DNA of 41,370 bases from Alphaproteobacteria bacterium UBA3637. Lineage in GTDB: Bacteria > Pseudomonadota > Alphaproteobacteria > CAAHEQ01 > UBA3637. Within the stretch, counting starts at the first letter, position 1; each line of letters begins with the position of its first letter. Below the pieces are notes generated by a model that did no database searches, was not told the origin of the DNA, and worked only from the letters and a program-made list of their open reading frames with translations. The stretch lies in NCBI GenBank assembly GCA_002373615.1, contig DFKU01000017.1, positions 1-41,370 of the forward strand. Reading direction: 5' to 3'. Position numbers and translations under genes: made by a program. Positions 7,891 to 14,842 of the stretch are shown piece after piece.

Positions 7891-8399
7891 GAAATTTATT
7901 TGATCAACATACAAAAGAGACAGAATCCGGACGCACTATGTTGGAAATGTTGGGGGTTTTGGCCATTATGGGCATTATTACCTATGGTGCCATCGCGGGG
8001 ATTAACTATGGGATGAGCTCGTACAAAATCAACCAAACCTACAGCGAAGTTCAGGACATTATTCAAGGGGTGGAAGATTTATATTCTTGGAGTAAGGGAT
8101 ATCCAAATACTCCAAGTGAATTAATGGCGGCGGCCTGTGACAATGACATTTTTTCAAAAAAATGCGAACCAGATGGCTGTGTTACAAGTAAAAACTGCGG
8201 AGTAACAGGGGCTTTTGGGGATATCAATATTCAAGGAACAACCTGTGGCAGTAGCACCTGTGATAATTTTAAGGTAACTGTTTCTATTCCCGATCAAGAT
8301 GAACGCAGACGTGTCAAAGAAATGGATTGGGCTGTCGTCAATATTAATGTTTCAGATTGTGACAGAGAAAATACTCATTGCACCTTTTCACCCAAGTAA
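7887..8399 (+). CDS. Type IV prepilin-like protein (N-methylation motif, Cys-rich)
   Basis: A short charged leader ends ESG, followed by R-T-M-L-E-M-L-G-V-L-A-I-M-G and a hydrophobic helix to about residue 40. This is a class III signal with cleavage after Gly18 and the Glu at position +5. The exported domain (about 45-170) contains ten Cys, including paired motifs such as CEPDGC and CGSSTC, implying disulfide bonding. It is probably a minor pilin or pseudopilin on the inner membrane or cell surface. It overlaps the upstream tRNA nucleotidyltransferase gene by 4 bp (ATGA), with GGGGG 4-8 nt before the ATG, so its expression is coupled to a housekeeping gene. The stop abuts the convergent nucleotidyltransferase gene with no spacer. 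Confidence 0.75.
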   Translation: MRNLFDQHTKETESGRTMLEMLGVLAIMGIITYGAIAGINYGMSSYKINQTYSEVQDIIQGVEDLYSWSKGYPNTPSELMAAACDNDIFSKKCEPDGCVTSKNCGVTGAFGDINIQGTTCGSSTCDNFKVTVSIPDQDERRRVKEMDWAVVNINVSDCDRENTHCTFSPK

Positions 8400-9299
8400 T
8401 TATTCAGATAATAATTGACGCGCTAAAGTGCGATTAGCCTCTTTAAACTTAGATAATTTTAAAAGGGCATGCAATTGTGCCAATTCGTACAAAGGCAGGG
8501 CGCCTGTATCCATCATGATATCTTCATCAGACTTCAAAAACATTTCGGAGTTATAGCCTTTTGTTTCTGCCCCATCATCCAAAAAATCATTTACAGAATC
8601 CATGTAAAGCCATTCTTTACCTGTCTCCAAGGCCTGTTTCAAATGCCACTCAGAATGGGTCACAAGATATTTAATCAATTCATTTGGCAACACATTCGGC
8701 GACATTCCTGCAATATGAGTGGTTGGATTTTTCGGTTTTTCCACAATACGATTATTTACTAAAATCGCATTATTTGATACATCTTCACGCCAAAGCCCCG
8801 TCAACAAAATCCGTTTTGGATTTTTCAAAAATTCATCCACCAATTTTTTAATGTGAGGATTCTTTGGATCTTTTGACAAAATAATATCATCTGGGAAAAT
8901 AATCACCACATGTTTATCCCCGATTTCCTTGGCCGCACAATAAAGAACATGCGCCGTTCCCAAGGGTTTTTCCTGAAGAACAAATTTTAAATCGGTATCT
9001 TGAGGTAAAAAGGTGGACTTTAAAGTATCTGCAATATCTGTTTTACCTTTGGAACGAAGCTTTTCCTCTACACGTGTATCTGTTTCCAAGGCACGCTGAA
9101 AGTTCTTAATCACTTCATTTGAAGAGCACACGATCGTAATATGACGTCCCCCCATTTGAATAATATCATCCAAAACATAATCAATCAATCGTTTATCCCC
9201 AAAAGGCATTAAGCATTTGTGGGGAATACCTTTGGAGTGAGGAAAATTACGGGTGGATTCCCCGCCACAGCAAATCACAAATTCAATATTATCGTACAT
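8400..9299 (-). CDS. Sugar-phosphate nucleotidyltransferase, divergent GalU-like
   Basis: Rossmann-like NTP-transferase fold. The glycine-rich nucleotide loop reads ICCGGESTRNFP, followed by PHKCLMPFGDKRLIDYVL, which corresponds to the PKxMLP and LIDY region of GalU and RmlA proteins. FPDDIIL supplies the metal-binding Asp and EKPKNP matches the usual VEKP motif. At 299 aa the size fits UTP-glucose-1-phosphate uridylyltransferase. The glycine loop is unlike canonical GalU, so substrate is uncertain. The presence of ugd in the window makes UDP-glucose synthesis plausible (inference). It is last in the lgt operon; GGAGG lies within the last codons of pgeF, 8-12 nt before the ATG. Confidence 0.65.
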   Translation of the reverse strand: MYDNIEFVICCGGESTRNFPHSKGIPHKCLMPFGDKRLIDYVLDDIIQMGGRHITIVCSSNEVIKNFQRALETDTRVEEKLRSKGKTDIADTLKSTFLPQDTDLKFVLQEKPLGTAHVLYCAAKEIGDKHVVIIFPDDIILSKDPKNPHIKKLVDEFLKNPKRILLTGLWREDVSNNAILVNNRIVEKPKNPTTHIAGMSPNVLPNELIKYLVTHSEWHLKQALETGKEWLYMDSVNDFLDDGAETKGYNSEMFLKSDEDIMMDTGALPLYELAQLHALLKLSKFKEANRTLARQLLSE

Positions 9300-9300
9300 A

Positions 9301-9930
9301 TTAGACCTCCTTGATTTCTATGATAGAGAGTTGACGTGCCGGATTGTTGGGATTCCGGCGATAACTGTTATAATCGGGATTAGAATAAGTATCTATCCCC
9401 ACTGATTCAATGGTTGGAATCCCTGTGCGGCGCAGACGATACACCACGTAAGCATCAAAATCAAAATGGATTTGCGCGTTTTCTTCGGTAAAAAAATGAC
9501 TTTCAGTACAGGGAAAAAGGGCACGCATATCGGGGCTGATTTCAAAACTTTGGATTTGAAGATGGGGGCCAACACCAGCCACCATATTTTGGGGATTTCC
9601 CCCCAGCTCTATCATTTTTAAAATCGTGTTTTCAATGACCCCTTGAAATGCCCCTTTCCACCCCGCATGAACAGCGGCCACCAAATGTCTGTACGTATCT
9701 GCAATTAAAATCGGGGCGCAGTCGGCCGTTTTTACCGCCAATTTTAAACCGGCTTTATCTGTTATAAGGGCGTCCACGGAGGGAACTTCCTTTGGTGTTT
9801 GTGTAATATATAAACAATCCGCTGAATGCACCTGATTCATTTTGATGGTGTCCGTAATCGCTTCTGATTCCGAAGCATTATAAAAAGCCGCCTGACACCA
9901 ATTTAAATCCAAACAATTTACTTTTTCCAT
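9301..9930 (-). CDS. pgeF: Multicopper/laccase-domain protein, YfiH/PgeF family
   Basis: Family members (YfiH, LACC1) are cytoplasmic zinc-dependent purine nucleoside enzymes, and some act in peptidoglycan editing. The expected metal ligands are visible as H35 (MNQVHSAD), C71 (KTADCAPIL) and H88 (VHAGWKGAFQG), followed by GVGPHLQ and SFEIS. At 209 aa it is shorter than typical family members because the N-terminal FTTRxGG-containing segment is largely absent. The start at 9930 leaves only about 30 residues before the first ligand. The 5' end overlaps the DUF2062 gene by 13 bp. Polyphenol oxidase annotation is historical and should not be taken as function. Confidence 0.82.
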   Translation of the reverse strand: MEKVNCLDLNWCQAAFYNASESEAITDTIKMNQVHSADCLYITQTPKEVPSVDALITDKAGLKLAVKTADCAPILIADTYRHLVAAVHAGWKGAFQGVIENTILKMIELGGNPQNMVAGVGPHLQIQSFEISPDMRALFPCTESHFFTEENAQIHFDFDAYVVYRLRRTGIPTIESVGIDTYSNPDYNSYRRNPNNPARQLSIIEIKEV

Positions 9931-10484
9931 TTTTCCCCTTTTTGTTTCAGGCGTTCCATTTTCAGTTCAGCCCGTAACCTTTCATAGCGCATTGTTAAAT
10001 AGTAGCTGGACACCCCGAAAACAAGAGCCCATGGTAAGCAACCAACTGCCATGCCTAAACCCCAGTCCTGCATCAAAAGCTTACCGCTGGCCATAATTTT
10101 TTCCCAAAAACTATAGTCTGCAAAAAAAACCGCTTTCATCGTATCCTTTAAATCAGCATAGCGTGTGACGGGGCGGTGCATCATAACTTGTCCCGTCACA
10201 TAGAAAGCATAATAAATAGGAATCATGGTAAATACATTCGTAATCCAAGTATAGGCAAGTCCCAAGGGCAGAGAAAAATCCCGTTTAAAAAGCTTTTTCA
10301 TTATCATCCATGTCATAAAAACCAGATACATTTGAATTCCCACCAAGGGCGTCATGGACCATGCCACACCGACAGACACCCCCAGTGCCTTATACTTCGG
10401 GGGATGAGGAGAACGGAGCAGTGGAACCACCAAGCGATACCTGAAAATCCTTTTTATCTTTTGCCAAGGGGTAAAATGTCGCAT
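9918..10484 (-). CDS. DUF2062 inner-membrane protein
   Basis: A short basic N-terminus is followed by the DUF2062 signature GVSVGVAWSMTPLVGIQM (about 35-52) and TWITNVFTMIPIYYAFY (about 78-95), with two or three further hydrophobic segments, including one at 140-160. Function in the family is unknown; members occur next to cell-envelope genes, as here between lgt and pgeF. The ATG at 10484 shares one base with the lgt stop (TAATG), so the two are translationally coupled. Confidence 0.75.
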   Translation of the reverse strand: MRHFTPWQKIKRIFRYRLVVPLLRSPHPPKYKALGVSVGVAWSMTPLVGIQMYLVFMTWMIMKKLFKRDFSLPLGLAYTWITNVFTMIPIYYAFYVTGQVMMHRPVTRYADLKDTMKAVFFADYSFWEKIMASGKLLMQDWGLGMAVGCLPWALVFGVSSYYLTMRYERLRAELKMERLKQKGEKWKK

Positions 10485-11317
10485 TATTTTTCCTTTCTAA
10501 GTCTATATAAAATTGCACGCGGAGAAGCGTATGCCAACAAAGCTATTCCCACCACAATCATGGGTAGGCACAACAATTGCCCCATAGATAAGTCAAGCGC
10601 AAAAAGCCCCAACTGTGAATCAGGTTCACGAAAATATTCCAAAATAAAGCGCCCTACCCCATAAAGCAAAAAGAAAAGCCCTGTAAAAAAACCTGATCTT
10701 TGGCGCAGGCGGGGAACAAACCACCAAAGTGCATTCAAGACAACGAATAAGAATAAACCTTCAACGGCTGCCTCGTACAGTTGGCTGGGGTGGCGGGGTA
10801 AATCGCCTCCATCCGGGAAAATCATCACCCAAGGAACGGCTTGGCTGACACGGCCATACAATTCCCCATTTACAAAGTTTGCTAAACGTCCCAAAAACAA
10901 ACCGATGGGCGCAACACACACCAATATATCCCCCATAGACAAAATGGGAATTTTCTTTTTAAAGGCAAAAAGAAGCGTTGCAATAATGACCCCCAATAGA
11001 CCCCCGTGAAAGGACATACCACCTTGCCAAACATAGAGTATTTGTAGAGGAAACTCTCTAAAATAGTGGAAATTATAAAAGAAAACGTACCCCAGTCTGC
11101 CCCCCACGACAACACCTATTGTTGCCCAAAGCAGAAAATCGTCTATCTTAAGAACTGTAAAAGGACTGTTCGAAAGACGCGACATTTTGCGCGCCAATCC
11201 CCATGCCCCCAACAGGCCAAAAATATAGGCCAATGAATACCAACGAATAATAATCCATCCCCATTGAAACAAAACAGGATCCAAATCAGGAAAGGGAATA
11301 CCGGGGTAAGTTGTCAT
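10484..11317 (-). CDS. lgt: Prolipoprotein diacylglyceryl transferase
   Basis: Attaches diacylglycerol from phosphatidylglycerol to the lipobox Cys of prelipoproteins in the inner membrane. The protein has seven predicted hydrophobic segments. The diagnostic Lgt stretch LGRLANFVNGELYGR lies near residues 140-155, GGMSFHGGLLG near 100 and RHPSQLYEA near 175. The length of 277 aa is normal. First gene of a four-gene minus-strand operon (lgt, DUF2062, pgeF, nucleotidyltransferase). The ATG at 11317 is preceded by AGGAG, and its promoter is at 11341-11369. Confidence 0.95.
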   Translation of the reverse strand: MTTYPGIPFPDLDPVLFQWGWIIIRWYSLAYIFGLLGAWGLARKMSRLSNSPFTVLKIDDFLLWATIGVVVGGRLGYVFFYNFHYFREFPLQILYVWQGGMSFHGGLLGVIIATLLFAFKKKIPILSMGDILVCVAPIGLFLGRLANFVNGELYGRVSQAVPWVMIFPDGGDLPRHPSQLYEAAVEGLFLFVVLNALWWFVPRLRQRSGFFTGLFFLLYGVGRFILEYFREPDSQLGLFALDLSMGQLLCLPMIVVGIALLAYASPRAILYRLRKEK

Positions 11318-11340
11318 TTAAACTCCTTTTATTTGGGATG

Positions 11341-11369
11341 AGAGTAGAAAATTTTTATAAAAAAGTCAA
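11341..11369 (-). promoter_or_regulatory. Promoter of the lgt operon
   Basis: Minus strand TTGACT (11369-11364), 17-nt spacer, TACTCT (11346-11341). The start would be near 11334, giving a leader of about 17 nt that contains the AGGAG site. Confidence 0.6.
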
Positions 11370-11384
11370 GGATGAAAAAAAGTG

Positions 11385-11413
11385 TTGACATGCATAAAAA
11401 AATACCTTAAACT
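11385..11413 (+). promoter_or_regulatory. Promoter of the structured RNA/orphan ORF unit
   Basis: A consensus TTGACA (11385-11390), 17-nt spacer and TAAACT (11408-11413). The predicted start is near 11420, exactly at the base of the first hairpin. Confidence 0.75.
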
Positions 11414-11419
11414 GAGCTT

Positions 11420-11690
11420 GGATATGGCGAAAGCTGTATCCTCAAGTGCCTGAAAGGGTGCAAGAGAGTCGTCCTAGACTCGGTAGCTTGGGTGAGTGAC
11501 ACCTGCCCCAAAAGGTGCATGTGTTTTAAATAATCCCTAGGATTTGCTCACCTATTTTTCCCGACTTGGTTGGGGAGCCTTTGGTGTATGTTCAGGGAAA
11601 TTTTTATTTCCTAAAGACCATCGGGATCACGAAGCTATCTGATTTAGGAACTCTCCGGCCACCTGGTAAGGGTGGCTTAAAGTTTAACCA
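11420..11690 (+). ncRNA. Candidate structured RNA or long regulatory leader (unrecognised)
   Basis: No long ORF covers this stretch; it is rich in nested hairpins. It opens with a 9-bp stem capped by a GAAA tetraloop (GGATATGGC / GCTGTATCC, 11420-11441). Then come GAGTC/GACTC (11465-11480) and an outer GGTGAG/CTCACC helix (11491-11496 with 11547-11552) that encloses CACCT/AGGTG and ATCC/GGAT hairpins. Further along are GGAAAT/ATTTCC, CCTAAA/TTTAGG (about 11610-11648) and GCCACC/GGGTGGC (11659-11675). There is no U-tract terminator before the ORF at 11719, so it may be a 300-nt 5' leader, a processed ncRNA, or both. Motifs of tmRNA, RNase P RNA, 6S, SRP RNA and common riboswitches were looked for and not found. 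Confidence 0.5.
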
Positions 11691-11718
11691 TTTATAAATT
11701 AAGAAAGGAAAAATAAAA

Positions 11719-12138
11719 ATGGATTTGGAACTGATGACAGACGCAAAAGAACTCAAGAGGATCGCAGAAATGAAAAAAGAAATAAGCGAAACCGGTAAAC
11801 ATACGATGTTTTATCATGGAAAATTGAGCGCTATAGATTACTATGGAGATGATAAAAAATATGTAGAGCGTACAGAAGCTTTTGACAGTCAAGGAGAATT
11901 AGCTTATATAAACTATTATGGAGACGATTCTCGTATTGAATATTATGGTTCAGATAAAACGGTTGGTTTTATTGAAAGAGCCGATAACAGAGAACAGGCA
12001 AAAAAATTAGGACTATATGACCGTTCCGAATATGATAAAGACCCACAAGCAAGGGATGAACTTCGTGGTAAAGTTGATGCCTATCAAAAACAACAGGCTT
12101 TGTTGAAACAAAAAATGGCTGAAAAGAGGGTAAAATAA
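11719..12138 (+). CDS. Orphan protein with YYG(D/S)D repeats (139 aa), unknown
   Basis: Cytoplasmic by appearance, with no signal peptide or membrane segment. A charged helical N-terminus (1-28) is followed by a beta-repeat-like centre in which IDYYGDD, INYYGDD and IEYYGSD recur at about 13- and 30-residue spacing (about 40-80). The C-terminus is a long Lys/Gln-rich helix (about 105-139). I do not recognise the family. Start ATG 11719 has AAAGGA 9 nt upstream. It is first in a two-gene unit behind the structured RNA and overlaps the next ORF by one base (TAATG). The intimate arrangement suggests that RNA and two proteins form one functional unit (inference). Confidence 0.65.
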   Translation: MDLELMTDAKELKRIAEMKKEISETGKHTMFYHGKLSAIDYYGDDKKYVERTEAFDSQGELAYINYYGDDSRIEYYGSDKTVGFIERADNREQAKKLGLYDRSEYDKDPQARDELRGKVDAYQKQQALLKQKMAEKRVK

Positions 12139-12959
12139 TGACTGAAAAAGGAATCAATATGATGAATACCACCACACAAATTCCTGGTGGAAATGAAATC
12201 AGAGATAATAACTGGAAAGAGATTATTCAAGGGCTTAATATTCAACCCAAAACTCAGACAGAAAGGTTAGATTGGGGCACTGATGTAGGGGCTTTAACAG
12301 AATCCAAAGAAATGTTTATTGAACGCGCCAATATGTGGCCCAGTAATAAGAGGGATAACAACAATCACTATGTGATTTCCCCCGATACAGGAAAGGAAGG
12401 CGCCAGTTTTTATGGCCCCTTGGCCTATAGTGGTATTCGTTCTCCATATTATTTTGGAATCAAATTCCCTGAACTTAAAACTGATGAGGATAAGGAAGCC
12501 TTTGCCAAGTATACACGTATCATACATACCTATTATACAAACATAGAGCATGGTAGCTTGAAATACGATAACAGTAAAGCACATATGAAAGCCTCTATGA
12601 ATGTGGCTCTTTTGTTGGCAACCGTTTATAGTCGTTGTGATAAAAAATTACCCCCCATTGAATATTCTCAAAGTGATAATACAATGATGAGTGAAATTTG
12701 TGGGTTAATCGGTAAAAATATTGATGGTTCTGATATGACAGATAAAGAGCAAGTTCAATTTTTATCTGACTTAGCCGACGATTATGTTGCACAAATTGAA
12801 GGAAAGGGCATTAATAATAGTTTAGTCGCCAATAAAAAGAGTAATGATAAAACCTTCGGCGAATATAAAAAATCAGAGGTTTCTGACCGAATTAACAATA
12901 TGAGTGCAAAGGAAAAAGATGCTTTGTTGGCTCAATTTTTAAGTCAGGGAAGAGATTGA
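12138..12959 (+). CDS. Orphan cytoplasmic protein (273 aa), unknown
   Basis: A polar, soluble protein without recognisable motifs. Residues about 90-190 (SPYYFGIKFPELKTDEDKEA, then HMKASMNVALLLATVYSRC) look like a mixed alpha/beta core. The last 60 residues are highly charged and end with a helix (KEKDALLAQFLSQGRD). Two starts are possible. The one at 12138 is coupled to the upstream stop (TAATG, with AGAGGG 4 nt before). The ATG at 12159 has a better AAAGGA. A rho-independent terminator follows 12 nt after the stop, so the unit ends here. Confidence 0.6.
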   Translation: MTEKGINMMNTTTQIPGGNEIRDNNWKEIIQGLNIQPKTQTERLDWGTDVGALTESKEMFIERANMWPSNKRDNNNHYVISPDTGKEGASFYGPLAYSGIRSPYYFGIKFPELKTDEDKEAFAKYTRIIHTYYTNIEHGSLKYDNSKAHMKASMNVALLLATVYSRCDKKLPPIEYSQSDNTMMSEICGLIGKNIDGSDMTDKEQVQFLSDLADDYVAQIEGKGINNSLVANKKSNDKTFGEYKKSEVSDRINNMSAKEKDALLAQFLSQGRD

Positions 12960-12970
12960 TTTTTTTAGAT

Positions 12971-12997
12971 GCCCCATCAGTTGATGGGGCTTTTTTA
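12971..12997 (+). terminator. Rho-independent terminator of the orphan two-gene unit
   Basis: GCCCCATCA (12971-12979) pairs with TGATGGGGC (12982-12990), followed by seven T residues. Confidence 0.9.
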
Positions 12998-13005
12998 TAA
13001 TTTTC

Positions 13006-13034
13006 TTGCGTTTTGGGGGCGATGGGTGTATAAT
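13006..13034 (+). promoter_or_regulatory. Promoter of tRNA-Arg
   Basis: TTGCGT (13006-13011), 17-nt spacer, TATAAT (13029-13034), start near 13041. It lies immediately behind the preceding terminator. Confidence 0.75.
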
Positions 13035-13049
13035 AGAGGACATCTGTTA

Positions 13050-13126
13050 GCGCTTGTAGCTCAGCTGGATAGAGTGTCGCCCTCCGAAGGCGAAGGTCGT
13101 GAGTTCGAATCTCGCCAAGCGCACCA
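13050..13126 (+). tRNA. tRNA-Arg (anticodon CCG)
   Basis: Acceptor GCGCTTG/CAAGCGC, discriminator A and encoded CCA. The anticodon stem TCGCC/GGCGA encloses loop CTCCGAA, giving anticodon CCG. The T-arm has TTCGAAT. Total 77 nt including CCA. Confidence 0.95.
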
Positions 13127-13131
13127 TAAAA

Positions 13132-13156
13132 GCCCACCGTTTGCGTGGGCGTTTTT
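13132..13156 (+). terminator. Terminator of tRNA-Arg
   Basis: GCCCAC (13132-13137) pairs with GTGGGC (13145-13150), then GTTTTT. Confidence 0.85.
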
Positions 13157-13177
13157 GTAAGTGCCGTGAGAGGCGAA

Positions 13178-13277
13178 CTCACGAAGTGAGGCCGGTGAGT
13201 GAAACGAACGACGCCGCAGGCGGTCCGAATGAAATGAGGATTTAGGTCAAACCTAAACAGACGAGCCAAGTGTACAC
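13178..13277 (+). repeat. tRNA-associated repeat, copy R1 (behind tRNA-Arg)
   Basis: Three hairpins in order: CTCAC-gaa-GTGAG (13178-13190), CGCC-gca-GGCG (13212-13222) and TTTAGGT-caa-ACCTAAA (13241-13257). They are followed by GAGCCAAGTGTACACC, which resembles the tRNA-Arg 3' end (TCGCCAAGCGCACCA) with changes. The same order of GACGCC hairpin, variable stem and tRNA-end copy occurs at 35443-35521 and, on the minus strand, at 38737-38676. Confidence 0.6.
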
Positions 13278-13289
13278 CGAATTATAAGA

Positions 13290-13372
13290 GATCCTGAATC
13301 GCGCTTCGCTTGTCCAGGATGACTAGAGTAAATATGACCTAGATTCTCGGGGCCCCAACCCCAAGAATGACA
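13290..13372. repeat. Two short intergenic palindromes
   Basis: ATCCTG pairs with CAGGAT around 13290-13320. GATTCT-CGGGG pairs with CCCC-AAGAATG around 13342-13370. Both start with AGAT and end with ATGAC, as does the palindrome at 40539-40563 in weaker form. They look like members of one dispersed palindromic family with different arms. The rest of the 13160-13385 gap contains only the R1 repeat and the cstA promoter. Confidence 0.5.
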
Positions 13373-13385
13373 TATTTGTGGACAT

Positions 13386-13414
13386 TTGCTCTTTTAGAAA
13401 AAATATGCTATCAT
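13386..13414 (+). promoter_or_regulatory. Promoter of cstA-like gene
   Basis: TTGCTC (13386-13391), 17-nt spacer, TATCAT (13409-13414). This places the transcription start near 13421 and rules out a start codon at 13367. Confidence 0.65.
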
Positions 13415-13438
13415 ACTTCAAAACAGAAAGGACATAAG

Positions 13439-14842
13439 ATGATTCTTTTTTTAATTGCTTGCGCTATTTTAATTCTGGGATATTGTATTTATGGTGTTTT
13501 AGTGGAAAAAGTGTGGGGGATTTCGCATGCTCCGACGCCAGCCATGAAACATCCTGATGGAGTGGATTATATTCCCTTTCCAACCTATAAAGCTTTTCTG
13601 ATTCAATTTTTGAATATCGCAGGACTCGGCCCTGTTTTTGGGGCGATTTTAGGGGCTGTATATGGGCCTGTGTGTTTATTGTGGATTGTGTTCGGGTGCA
13701 TTTTTGCAGGGGCTGTGCATGATTATTTATCGGGAATGCTGTCCTTAAAACACGATGGGAAATCAATCATTTATTTAATGGAAACCTATTTTGGCAAAAA
13801 AATTAAATATGTGGCGTTATTTTTAATCGTAGCTATGCTGTTATTGGTGGGCGCCATTTTTGCCAAGAGTCCTGCACAAATGTTAGGGCAGTTGACGCAC
13901 ACCAGCATGTGGTTGTGGTTAGCTGTGGTCTTTGGATATTACTTTGTGGCGACATTGTTGCCCATAGATAAATTGATCGGCAGGTTTTATCCCCTTTTTG
14001 CCTTGTGTTTATTGGCCTCCAGCGTATGCTTGATTATCGCCTTATTTATGCGGGATATTCCAGCCTTTTTAAACTTTCAATTTACCAATTTGCACCCCCA
14101 GGGAGTGCCTTTGTTCCCCCTGCTTTTCGTGACAATTGCCTGTGGCGCCATCAGCGGTTTTCACGCCACCCAATCCCCCATGATTGCCAGATGCTTAAAA
14201 GATGAAAAATACGGACGCCCTGTGTTTTATGGCGCCATGATTGTGGAAGGCATTGTGGCCCTGATTTGGGCAACTTTGGGGATTTGCTTTTACCCCAGCA
14301 CACAGCACTTGTTAGCCACCATCAACCAAGCCGACGCAGGCGGCGTTGTGGCCGAAATTGCCAAAGGTTTGTTGGGAAATGTGGGGGGCGTGGTGACGAT
14401 TGCCTCGGTGGTCATTTTAGCCATTACGACGGGTGATACCTGTTTCAGATCGGCACGCTTGACGCTGGCGGACTTTTTGAAATGGCCGCAAGAAAAAATC
14501 AGATTCAGATTGATTTTGTCCTTGGCTGTGTTGGCAGGGGGCGTGTTCCTGTCGGTCATCAATGTCGCCACCATTTGGCGGTATTTCGGGTGGTTTAACC
14601 AAACGCTGGCCATGTTCACTTTATGGTTGGTAACGGTGTATTTAAGAAAGGCGGGAAAATGTTATTGGATTTCGCTTATTCCTGCCGTTTTTATGACCGC
14701 AGTCAGCAGTGCATATGTTGCCTATGACCAGCTGTTTTTGGGGCTTTCCGTTCCTGTGGCGCATGGCGTGGGAATTATGATTGCCCTTATCAGTTTGGTG
14801 GGATTTATCCTTTTGCGATGTCGGCGAGGTGGGCGATCATAG
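13439..14842 (+). CDS. cstA: CstA-family transporter (peptide/pyruvate uptake)
   Basis: Multi-pass inner-membrane protein of the carbon-starvation CstA family, which imports peptides or pyruvate. Characteristic stretches are the N-terminal MILFLIACAILILGYCIYG helix, DGVDYIPFP, FLNIAGLGPVFGAILGAVYGP, FAGAVHDYLSGM, GFHATQSPM, and the ITTGDTCFRSARLTLAD and WRYFGWFNQTLAMFTLW segments. The start is ATG 13439 (AGAAAGGA 7 nt upstream and downstream of the promoter). This gives 467 aa, the shorter YjiY/BtsT-like end of the family or a compact CstA. The 3' end overlaps convergent mfd by 38 bp. The substrate is not decidable from sequence. Confidence 0.88.
   Translation: MILFLIACAILILGYCIYGVLVEKVWGISHAPTPAMKHPDGVDYIPFPTYKAFLIQFLNIAGLGPVFGAILGAVYGPVCLLWIVFGCIFAGAVHDYLSGMLSLKHDGKSIIYLMETYFGKKIKYVALFLIVAMLLLVGAIFAKSPAQMLGQLTHTSMWLWLAVVFGYYFVATLLPIDKLIGRFYPLFALCLLASSVCLIIALFMRDIPAFLNFQFTNLHPQGVPLFPLLFVTIACGAISGFHATQSPMIARCLKDEKYGRPVFYGAMIVEGIVALIWATLGICFYPSTQHLLATINQADAGGVVAEIAKGLLGNVGGVVTIASVVILAITTGDTCFRSARLTLADFLKWPQEKIRFRLILSLAVLAGGVFLSVINVATIWRYFGWFNQTLAMFTLWLVTVYLRKAGKCYWISLIPAVFMTAVSSAYVAYDQLFLGLSVPVAHGVGIMIALISLVGFILLRCRRGGRS

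Noticed and set aside
11420..11690. Identification of the structured RNA as tmRNA, RNase P RNA, 6S, SRP RNA or a known riboswitch
   Set aside because: No tag ORF or T-arm (GTTCGAxxC) for permuted tmRNA, no GAGGAAAGTCC for RNase P, no SRP core, and no cobalamin, TPP, lysine or M-box motifs.
11407..11690. TTAAACT (11407) pairing with AGTTTAA-CCA (11681-11690) as a tRNA-like acceptor
   Set aside because: The 5' strand coincides with the -10 box and would not be transcribed; no T-loop precedes the 3' strand.
12892..13269. 125-aa minus-strand ORF
   Set aside because: It is antisense to the end of the orphan ORF, the terminator, tRNA-Arg and repeat R1.
13367..13438. Upstream start codon for cstA
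   Set aside because: It lies before the predicted transcription start; ATG 13439 has the ribosome binding site and the family N-terminus.
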